From positions 1,146,501-1,210,500 of the forward strand of contig PUFA01000203.1 of NCBI GenBank assembly GCA_003508835.1: a stretch of 64,000 nt of DNA, given 5' to 3'. The position numbers were made by a program, and so were the translations under genes. This document shows positions 49,563-58,300 of this stretch, in pieces. The stretch's first letter is position 1; every line of letters starts with the position of its first letter. This DNA is from Eonycteris spelaea (Eukaryota; Chordata; Mammalia; Chiroptera; Pteropodidae). The notes below the pieces were generated by a model, which was not told the origin of the DNA, made no database searches, and was given only the letters and a program-made list of their open reading frames with translations.

Positions 49563-49678
49563 ACCAGCTCTGCAAAGCGCTTTCTGGGACTGAGAAAGTA
49601 AAACACACTTGGCCCCCAGCCCCCGACACCAGCAGACGGCGGACGAGGACGCGGAGCCCAGCAGTTCTTCTTCTGGCG

Positions 49679-49684
49679 TTTATT
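49679..49684 (-). terminator. BGLAP: BGLAP poly(A) signal
   Basis: TTTATT on the plus strand, AATAAA on the minus strand, 225 bases past the BGLAP stop. The PMF1-BGLAP read-through transcript known in human would use it as well. Confidence 0.8.
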
Positions 49685-49719
49685 CTGCGGCAGCTGGGAG
49701 AAGGGGACCCCACGCCTGC

Positions 49720-49931
49720 GGGGCGGGGCGGGGCGGGGCGGGGCGCGGGTCCTGCAGGCAGCGGCGGCCTAGGCCGGGCGGTAGAAGCGCCGGGGCGGGG
49801 CGGGGCGGGGCGCGGGTCCTGCAGGCGGCGGCGGCCTAGGCCGGGCCGTAGAAGCGCCGGGGGCGGGGCGGGGCGGGGCGGGGCGCGGGTCCTGCAGGCG
49901 GCGGCGGCCTAGGCCGGGCCGTAGAAGCGCC
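49720..49931 (-). repeat. BGLAP: Three-copy 67-73 bp tandem repeat covering the BGLAP stop codon and 3' UTR
   Basis: The block GCGCGGGTCCTGCAGG... through GTAGAAGCGCC occurs at 49743-49791, 49810-49858 and 49883-49931. The copies are joined by GGGGC runs of varying length. Only the third copy is the true end of BGLAP, with the stop at 49909-49911. The other two repeat Phe-Tyr-(Gly/Arg)-Pro-Ala-stop inside the 3' UTR. Copy 1 differs by a C-to-G change in the glycine codon and an A/G change. Confidence 0.92.
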
Positions 49932-50736
49932 GGTAGGCCTCCTGGAAGCCGATGTGGTCCGCCAGCTCGTCACAGTCCGGGTTGAGCTCACACACCTCCC
50001 GCTTCGGCTCCAGGGGTCCGGGTAGGGGCCTGGGGCTCTGAGGGCCCACACAGGGGCATGAGCCTCCCAGCAGCCTCCCCTCTGGGCCCGCGGGGTGCCC
50101 CGCCCACCCCGCCCGGAGCCCCTCCTCACCCCAGCCCGTGGTCCAGGTAGCGCTGGTCCAGGTAGCGCCGCAGCCTCTTCACCACTGTGCTGCCCTCCTG
50201 CTTGGACACGAAGGCTGGGGACAGGGCCGGGGCTCAGGGGCTGCGAGTTAGGGGGACTCAGGAGGGCGCAGGCAGGAGGTGGCAGGAGGCAGATGGGGCT
50301 GAGGGGACCAGGCAGGGGTGCTGGGGGGGCAGCACAGCAGGTGATGGGGCCCCCGTCAGGCCTGTGCCTTACCTGCTCCTCTGCTGGACTCTGCTCCGCT
50401 GGGCTTTGCATCTGCAAAGGGAAGGAGCCTGGTCCAGTCCTGCTCAGCCCCAGGCCTCGCCCCTGCCCCTGCCAGCCCCGCTCCCCTGCTCTCCGGCTCT
50501 CCCTCCGCAAGGACGGGACGGGACAGGACAGGACAGGACAGGGCAAGGACAGGATGGGACGGGACAGGACAGGACGAGAGCCCTGGAGCCTGGTGGAGGG
50601 GTGGGGCCAGGCACGTTCCCTCCCTCGCAGCTCCCCTCCTCCTCACTGGCCGGGCACAGCGGGGACACTCACCGGCCTGCTCAGCGAGGCAGAGTGCGGC
50701 CAGGCCCAGGAGGGCGAGGAGCACGGGGAACCTCAT
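49909..50736 (-). CDS. BGLAP: Osteocalcin (bone gamma-carboxyglutamate protein) precursor
   Basis: Secreted, vitamin K-dependent bone matrix protein. Exons in reading order: 50736-50673, 50411-50373, 50214-50130, 50037-49909. Residues 1 to about 20 are a signal peptide ([18 protein letters not shown]). The propeptide has the carboxylase-recognition segment [14 protein letters not shown] and ends in a basic RLRR cleavage site. The mature part has the three Gla glutamates (E73, E77, E80) and the Cys79-Cys85 bridge in CELNPDC, ending FYGPA. Two oddities. Exon 3 is 85 nt instead of the usual 70 because RYLDQ is duplicated as RYLDH. One C is missing at 50013-50016, so the Gla helix is out of frame with the upstream part. 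The restored precursor is 105 residues. The C-terminal Ala replaces the Val usual in mammals. Confidence 0.95.
50138..50167 (-). repeat. BGLAP: 15-bp tandem duplication in BGLAP exon 3
   Basis: CGCTACCTGGACCAG then CGCTACCTGGACCAC on the minus strand: two adjacent 15-base units differing only at the last base. It keeps the frame and adds five residues at the start of mature osteocalcin. Confidence 0.93.
50510..50576. repeat. GGACA/GGACG pentamer minisatellite in BGLAP intron 1
   Basis: About thirteen tandem or near-tandem pentamers of the type GGACA and GGACG with small interruptions. Low-complexity sequence; the two neighbouring open frames through it have no coding support. Confidence 0.9.
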
Positions 50737-50796
50737 GGTGTGGCGGTGGCAGCTGCTTGCTTGGACTCGGCCTGCCCCTGCCGGCCCGCAGCCCCG

Positions 50797-50802
50797 TTTA
50801 TA
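50797..50802 (-). promoter_or_regulatory. BGLAP: BGLAP TATA box
   Basis: TATAAA on the minus strand about 60 bases upstream of the start codon, at the usual place for this short 5' UTR. BGLAP is the only gene here with a clear TATA box, which fits tissue-restricted expression. Confidence 0.85.
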
Positions 50803-50833
50803 CTCCAGGCTGCGCGCCGGGGGCCAGGGGCGT

Positions 50834-50857
50834 CTGCCAAGGCTATTTGGGGGTCAT
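50834..50857 (-). promoter_or_regulatory. BGLAP: Osteocalcin box (OC box) with CCAAT-like core
   Basis: On the minus strand the site begins ATGACCCCCAAATAG and ends CCTTGGCAG. This is the conserved OC box I proximal element of mammalian osteocalcin genes, about 32 bases upstream of the TATA box. It is bound by homeodomain (MSX/DLX) and other factors in osteoblasts. Confidence 0.85.
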
Positions 50858-50893
50858 CCGCCCCAGCTCTGCAGGCCAAACCCCAAAGGATGT

Positions 50894-50900
50894 TGCGGTT
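50894..50900 (-). promoter_or_regulatory. BGLAP: RUNX2-type site (OSE2-like)
   Basis: AACCGCA on the minus strand fits the RUNX consensus PuACCPuCA. It sits upstream of the OC box at the spacing of the proximal OSE2 element of other osteocalcin promoters. Site function is inferred. Confidence 0.6.
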
Positions 50901-50949
50901 GGAGCCACAGCAGCCTGGGAAGGCCCCTGGGTGTGGCGGGGGAGGAGGG

Positions 50950-52060
50950 TGGGCAGCCAGTGGACACGGCTGCCTCTGGGTGTCCCCGGGCCCTCCGAGG
51001 GGGCCACTGCAGGTGCCCCCGCCCTACTCACTCTCCCTTGGAGCCCCTGTCCCAGCCTCAGTTCGAGCTGTGTCTGGACAGCCAGGAGGGGTGTGGGGGC
51101 CGAGAGAAAGGGGCCTGGGGGGCCACAGCAAGTCAGGGCAGAGCGCACAGACAGGCGGCGACTCCCACAGTCGGCCGTGGGCAGGAGCCAAACCCCGGAG
51201 GCGGGGCCGGCCATGCCCTCGCTCACCCGCGAGAGGGCAGCGGCAGGCCGGGCAGGCGCGGCCCTGCCCCGGCCAGGCCTGTGTGTCAGGACGGAAGGGG
51301 CAGGGGGCCCAGTGCCAAGAACTGAACACCTGCCAAGAGAGGTGGGGCCGGGCCCAGCCACCAGCCACTGCGCTGGGGACCCTGGCCCTGTCCCCTCACA
51401 GGGCCTCTGAGGACAGGGATGTGGAGAGCACCCGTGGGCTCCTGAGCCCCGTCTTTCCTGCCCTTGATGCCCCACTGTGGGGACGACCCTAGGGACCCGC
51501 CCTCCCAGGGACAGGGCATCCAGCCCGAGAACCCCGTCCCTCAGCTGAGCCTGGAGGAGAGTGGGTGACCGCTCCCCACCCCAGGGCTGGGCAGGGCGCC
51601 GAGGGGCACCTGGGTGTTTGGGTGCCACAGCTTCAGGGGGAGAGAAGGGCCGTGGGCTCAGTTTAGGGGTGGGGTGGTGAGCAGGGACCTCCTGACATCT
51701 GGGTGGGCCCAGGGCTTTAGGACAGAGGACGGAGCCGCTCTCCAGAGAGAGACGCTGTGCCCCAGCCACGGCCCCCTCCCGATGCCTGGCTGGGGGTGGT
51801 GGGGCGCAGGGAAGCAGAGGCCCCTGGCCCGTGTGAGTCCCGAGGCCCACCGTGGAGCCTTCCTCAGAACTAAGCGGTCCAGCCGAGGGGTGGCCTGGGC
51901 TGGACACGATGACAAGCCCTGGGGGCTTATCCTGGCATCAGGGGACCAAGGGGTCCTGGTTCTGTCACGGCCCAGTGCCCCCACCCACCACCGGAGCCCA
52001 GAGGCTCCCGGGGCCGAGAGGGGCCGTGGCCCAGGCGGAGGAGCCCGACAGATTACAGTG
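50950..52060. other. BGLAP distal promoter to PMF1 3' end
   Basis: GC-rich region with no recognised gene. Long open frames occur on both strands but show no family similarity and are expected in such GC-rich DNA. Distal BGLAP control sites such as the vitamin D element should be near but were not clearly recognised. Confidence 0.5.
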
Positions 52061-52071
52061 TGGCCAGGATG

Positions 52072-52077
52072 TTTATT
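52072..52077 (-). terminator. PMF1: PMF1 poly(A) signal
   Basis: AATAAA on the minus strand, about 320 bases past the PMF1 stop, giving a short 3' UTR. Confidence 0.8.
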
Positions 52078-52396
52078 TATGGGTGTGGGAGGACAGGGCA
52101 GGGGCCGTCGGGCTGGCCGGCAAGGGGGCAATCAGTGGAGACAGAAAACAGGTTCCCGAGCCAGGTCCGGGGGAGCTCCGGAACCGCGGGGGGCGGGGGG
52201 CACCCCAGAGGATAGTGGGGCGCTGGCCAGGACTCCAAGTCAGAAGAAAACGGGGTGACCCGAAGGTAGTGCGTGTGACCCAAGGGAGCCCCAAGGCACA
52301 GTGACAGTGGGGCCGTGGTGGCACCCCAGCGGCTCCCGGGCGGCTCGCACAGGCCCGCAGCCTCGACCGCCTGCTGCGCCCGGGCCAGCGGGCCCC

Positions 52397-55300
52397 TCAC
52401 TCAGGCCCCCTCAGCACGGCCGCCAGCTCCTTCTGTCCACGGTGCACGGCCTGCCAGCGACGGGAGACGAGAGACGCTGTAGGGGCCGAAGCGCAAACCC
52501 GCCCTCCCGCCCTCAGCTCCAGGCCCGGGCCCCCCGGGACAGCACGAGCCCCGTCAGCCTCGGCCGCCCGCTGTCTCCAGCAAGGCCCCAGAGTGTCCCC
52601 GTGCACCCTGGCCCACCCGCCACACACTGCCGGAAGCTCTCGGAGGGGGTGACGTCCAGCTGGGCCAGACGTGGAAGCTGCGGCCCTCGGCACAGGACGC
52701 GGGGCGCTCTCCCTCGGACCACGGGAACTGGCGGGGGCTGTTCTGAAGCCAGGGCCCACACGGGGAGCAACTGGGGACTCATGATGGGGGGCAATGGTGG
52801 AGCCGCACCTTGCCTGAGGGCTCGGCGGGGCCCGAGGATGCCTGAGACACCACCCTGGAACCTGCCCGTGAGGCAGCGCGGGGCTCGGGGCTTTGGTCGC
52901 TAGCACCTTGGTGCCCGCTGCTCGGCCCCGGGGCCTGTCTGCTCGTGGGGAGGTAGGGAGTGGGGACAAGCCACCGGCCTTCCTTCTCGTGGGCCTTTCC
53001 CTGAGGCTCAGGGCAGGATCCTCAGGCTCAGCTGACTGGTTTCGGGGAGAGAAGACCCAGGCAATCCAGGAGCCATGGATTTGGGACCCTTCCCCTTGGG
53101 GACAGGAGGGCCTGCCCCGCCTGGCAGGGGGCTTCGAATGGCTTGGCCATAAGATGGATGTGTGAGCGATGAGAAGACCCCACCATGGTGCCCCCACCCA
53201 AGGCCCCCCAGAAACCCTCCCCAGAACCCCATTTTGAGCCAGGAAGAAAACGCATGTCATCGCAGCGTGGCCACACCTACCGCCCGTCACCCGTGTCTCC
53301 CCCTCATTCACCAACGTGGCCCCGAGTGACTTCTGCCACACTGAAGACTCAGGCCCCGGAAGGGGCCCCCACGTGGACGGGGCGTGCCGGGGCGCCAAGG
53401 CTCCCGGAGCCGCCCTGCACCCGCACCGGAGGCACCGGGCCGCGCGCCCCTGCGCTGCGGGTGGGCACCCACCTGCCAGGCCTGCCAGCGGGCCTGGCCC
53501 TGCAGCCGCAGCGCCTCCAGCTGCCCGCGTCCGGCCCGCACGGCGGCCGCCAGCTGCCCGTTCTCCGCCTGCTGTCGCTGCACCCTGCGCCGCAGGGCGT
53601 CCCGCTGCTGCAGGAGGCAGGGCGCCAGGGTGCGTGCGCACGTCCTTCTCCGGGGCCCCGCTGGGGCGCCTGCAGGGGGGGACGGGGGGGGACGTGGTCG
53701 GTCACCACAGTCAGTGGGATCCCGGGCTGGCCCTCAAGGTCTTGCCAGGGGCCCCTCCCACCTCCCAGGACCCACCCGCACGGCCCGGCCCCGATGGGAA
53801 GGCCACCCGGGGCCCAGCTCCAGCACCCAAACCCCTCTCCCCTCTCGCTCCGACCTAGCCTTCCCAGCCGCACCGCACAGTCCCCTCCTCTGTCCACATG
53901 CGCCCCCCGACCTCCACTCGCATGTGAGCTGGGGCCCGGGGTGGCACAGGATGAGCCCCCCGGGGACTGGCTGCCTGACAGTGGGCGCAGAGCCAGAGGG
54001 GCCCACGTGAGGAGCAGACGTGAAGGACAGGCCCCGGGAGGTGGGGTTACAGGGGGCCGAGAGCCCTGAGGGGGAGGCGGGTCAGTTCTCAAGGGCAGTG
54101 GGCTGGGAGCCACTGTAGACTCTTTTAAAATTTTCAGTTATAAAACTTATTTCTCTGAAGTATTAAGGGCACAAAGAAATTAGGAAACAGAAAAGGTTTA
54201 GCTCCCGCCGGCCTAGGGTCGCACTCAGGCAGGAGCTCCAATCCCTGCCCTGCACAGGGCGGCCTGCTGAGACGCGGGTCAGGACGCGGGTCAGGACGCG
54301 GGTCAGGACGCGGGTCAGGACGCGGGTCAGGACAAGGGTTCGCAGTGATTCGGCAGCAGCTGCCTCCTGCCGCTGAGACGCTGGGGCGGGCCTGGGTGGG
54401 CGTCGTCCGTGCTCCTCAGTACTTGCTGGTGATCAGAGGGCTAGGGGCCAGCTGCCACCAGGCCATGGTGACAGCCCTGCTGCTCGGCCTCAGCCCCCTC
54501 CCCCACAGCCAGGCACAGGTCCGGACCAGAGCCCCCAGGAATCTCCCTCCGCCCCCTCACACCCCGAGAGGGGGCTGTGCGTGCCGCTGTCTTGGGTTCC
54601 TGTCCAGTGTCTGCCCTCTCCACCTACCCCTGTCTCAGGCACAGGGGTCCATCATAAAAGCACCGCCAAGACGCTCAGTGCAGCTGCCCCTCGGAGCCCC
54701 TGGCCTCTCCTCACCAGGCCGGCTCCTCGCGGGCCTTGCCCTCCTCCACGATGGCATCCAGGGTGCTCAGGACGGCCTCCAGGTTCCCCCCGCTTTGATC
54801 TCAGCCACCTCCTCCTGCGGGCAAAGGGGGCCAGAGCTCACGGGGACCGGACACGCCGAACCACGTGAAGCACTCGGGTCCGGGCTAAACATTCCACCAT
54901 TTCCACTCACGACTCCATGTGGACATGATAAAGGATGAAAGGGAAGACATTTCAAAGGGGCCTGCGGTGAGCCTCTCCCGCCTGGTCACCTGAGCGCCAC
55001 GGGCCCTGCTGACACACAGAGACACCTGGACGCTCAGGGGCCATCCTGCGGTGTGAGCGCAGGGCAGCCTAACTCCGCGGAGGCCAGGGCGGGAGTCCTG
55101 TCCCTGTGCTCCCTCTAGGACACAGCTCCACCGAGCCACCACCGTCAAGGGCCTCCTCGCTGCCGGGCGCTGCCCCTGGCGCTGGGAGACCCCGCAAGGC
55201 CCAGCCGCGCCCTCGCGGGGCTCACGGGTCGAGCGGGGCACCACGCACACACCCAACTACGACACAGGACAACGGAGAGGCATGCAAGACACCCGCGCCA

Positions 55301-58300
55301 CTTAAAGGGACAACGGGCCCTGCTGCCGGCCGGGCACGGAGGGCGAGGGGCGGAGAGCGGGGCGCCGCCTGCAGGGGGCAGATGGTCCGGGGCAGCGCCC
55401 AGGCCCGCGGCTCCTGCTGCCTGGGCCACTCACCCGGACGGATGTCTGCAACTGGGCTATAAACCGGTCGTAGAGCCGCCCTGTCATCTCAGGCTGCAGC
55501 TGGTAGAAGCGCCTGTAACAGTCACTGAACCTCTGGAAGCTGCGGGGGGAGAAGGCGAAGGTGGGGAGCTGATGCACACGCCCTCCCACCCTCCCACCCG
55601 GGCGCCGAGCCGCGCCTTCATCGCCCTGGTTGGGGGGGTGGCTGTGACACGCCTCAGGGCAGCCCCGCCAGTCCCCAGGAGCCTCCCCCTGCCGCGCGCA
55701 GGGCCCCAGCTGGGTTCAGGTGTTTCCCCGTTAGCCCAGCCACGTCTTTTGGCTCTTGATCTTTACTGAGCATCGAACCACCAGGAGGGCTTGCGAAACC
55801 TAGATCATGGGGCCCCCCACCCCCAGCTTCCAGCAGCTCCTGGGCGATGCTGAGGCTGCTGGTCGGGGACCAGCTGCGAGAGCCTCCTTTGTTCCTTGCA
55901 GGGCTGGATTAGGGCAGGGCATGTGGCGTCTGCGAAACCTCGCTCCTAAGGAGCCACGCGCAGGGGAAGAACTGACGCCCTTCCCGGAGGACGTGTGCCG
56001 CCTCCAGCTCCCGCAGCCGGCGGGGCCGTGGCCTGAGGGCAGTGTATCCCCAAGGAGGCAGAGCAGGAAGCAGCAAGAAGTGGGGTCTCTGAAGCCATCG
56101 TCCTTAGCGATGTCATGGCGTCTCTTAGTGTTCACGCCATGTAAAATCAGGCGTCTGTCACTGGCAGCTGAGGGCACCTGACCCACACGTGGCTTGTGGC
56201 TGGAAAGATTGAAGGGCACCCCGCACACCCCAACGGAGCCCCTTTTGGACGAAGTCAAACGAGAGACCTCTCTGGGTCGTCTTCCCCTCCTCCTCTCAGG
56301 CCCTTCCCCTCCTACGAGTCCTCCCTCGGCCGCCACGTGCTGGTCACCCACTGGGCCCCGGGAGCTTCCAGCAGGGACGGCAGCAAACACAGAAACGCCC
56401 GTGTGCGTGTGACGCGTGTGACGCCAGCCACTGTGGAGACCGCTTCCGGGCTGACAGGGCGTGGCGTGGGGGTCGGCTTTAAGCGGGGGGCGTGGCATGA
56501 GGGCTTCCGTGACAAAGCAGCGCTCATGCGGCCTGAAAGTGTTTGAGCCAAGGGGGGTCCTCGGACACACGGATGCTCGTGCTTACGCTCACTGGGGTCA
56601 GGCTGGCGGCCACTGGACGAGCAGGCTAGAGCCCTGGAGTCCAAGGCACCGTCCACTCCCACCCCGCCCTGGGAGCTCCTGCTGGGCCTCCCCAGCCGCC
56701 TCCTTCCCCTGAGGACAGGACAGCCACTCCCAGGACGGAGAGGACGTTCACTTCTAGGACCCTGCGCGCCCTGCCACGAGCAAATCGCACCAACTGACAA
56801 GTCCCACCAGAAGCGAAGGCACCGCTGACCGCTCAGAACACGCGGCTTCCCGTCGCCCCGCGCTCTGGGCGCTCTGGGGCGGGCGGCCGAGACCCGCCGT
56901 CCTGAGGGGACGCCTGTGAGGCCACTGGCCGCTGCTAGCCGCGCTGCGCTCGGCGGTGCCTGACGGGGCTTCCTCTCTGGAGCGCGCCCTCCGGGCGGAG
57001 GCGGCCGCCTCTCGCCCTGGGACGGTACACAGTTGTCACGGGCACGCCTTGGAGGAGCCCAGTGCCAACGGGACAGCACCAGACAGTGCTGGGCCCCTGG
57101 ACCCTCGGCCGAGCATGGGCATCCTGTTGTCCTGCTCTGGCCCCGCTGGCCACGCAGTCTGTGGCCACAAGTGGAGGGACACATGACGTCTGACCCAGCG
57201 GGGCCGGAATCGACACCGGGTAATTGTGGCTTGGAGGGCGCGGTGCGGACGCGGGCGATCCCGTCCCTCCTCCCTGCCCACAGGACGGCGGGGGCCTGAG
57301 CGGCACCTCTCCCCCGCCGCTGGGGCAGGCCTGAGGCCACCTCGGCCACGATGTCCCGCCTGGGGTGCGAGGACCCCAGAAACACGCACGCTCACGCAGG
57401 CCGGGGACGAGGCGGGGCGGCGAGCCCAGGAGGACAGCGGCTCCGCCTGAGCCGTGACGACGCCCGGGTGACCACCCTGCTCTGGTGCACGGTGACGCGG
57501 CCGCTCGTGCGAGCACCATCACCTCTCACAGAGACAAAACGGGACACAACGCTCCTTCCTCGTGACGAGGACGCCGGGGACCCGCTCCCGACGCGGCAGT
57601 GCTGACCAAGGCGGCCGCACGCCACACCCCTGCGCACGACTGGAGGCTGTGCCTTCGGCCACCTGCACCCAGGCCCCCTGCTCCCAGCCCCGGCGAGTCC
57701 TCCCGTCCCAGCGGCCTGGATGCCCCGTGAACGTCCGGAGACGATGCACGCAGGGCGGAACGGGGTGACGTTCCTGGCCACCCCGCACGGTCACACCGTA
57801 GACCGCGATGGTCCTGGGACGGCGCCCAGGACAGCGGTGCAGGCCACGTGGTGGGCGAGGGGAGGTCTGGGCTGCCTGGGCCTAGGCTGGCTGCACCCCT
57901 GGCCAGGCCCCCACGCTGGACGCCAGGGTCCCAGGGCCTGGGCTGCCTGGGCGCTGTCTGCGCCCCGAGAGCATCTGCAGCAGCCTCGCTGCTGAGCCCC
58001 CCTCTGTGGTCTTGGGCCTTGGCCTTCCCAGAGTACACAGGAGGCCGCCACGATGCACCCACCGAGCGCAGGGCAGGCTCTGACGCTGGCTGCTGTCCTT
58101 TCGCCCGGGATCAGACTCCCCCTCGACCTTTACCTCTAGGAGCCCCAGCTCCTCCTCTGTCAGATGGCGATGATACCCGCCCCTCTAACTGCATTTTCCT
58201 AAAATGCCCGTGAGGATAAACGAGGCTCCATTAACAATCCGGCCATGGCAACGCTCTGGGTCAGCCACGACCACCGCCCCTCCCAACCCCACCCCGCGAG

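Noticed and set aside
50095..51492. Open frames of 465 and 407 codons on the plus strand across the BGLAP promoter
   Set aside because: They run antisense through BGLAP exons, the pentamer repeat and promoter. They have biased Gly/Pro/Arg content and no family similarity. Such frames are expected in GC-rich DNA poor in stop codons.
50843..51907. 354-codon minus-strand open frame between BGLAP and PMF1
   Set aside because: No recognisable domain; GC-rich upstream region of BGLAP.
52397..53641. 414-codon minus-strand open frame
   Set aside because: Joins PMF1 exon 4 in a wrong frame, intron 4 and exon 5. Not a separate protein.
50510..54339. Regular short repeats as a CRISPR array
   Set aside because: Units of 5 and 12 bases without spacers, in a mammalian locus.
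56312..57385. 357-codon minus-strand open frame in PMF1 intron 1
   Set aside because: Low-complexity Arg/Pro/Gly composition, no conserved motif, no splice or promoter context.
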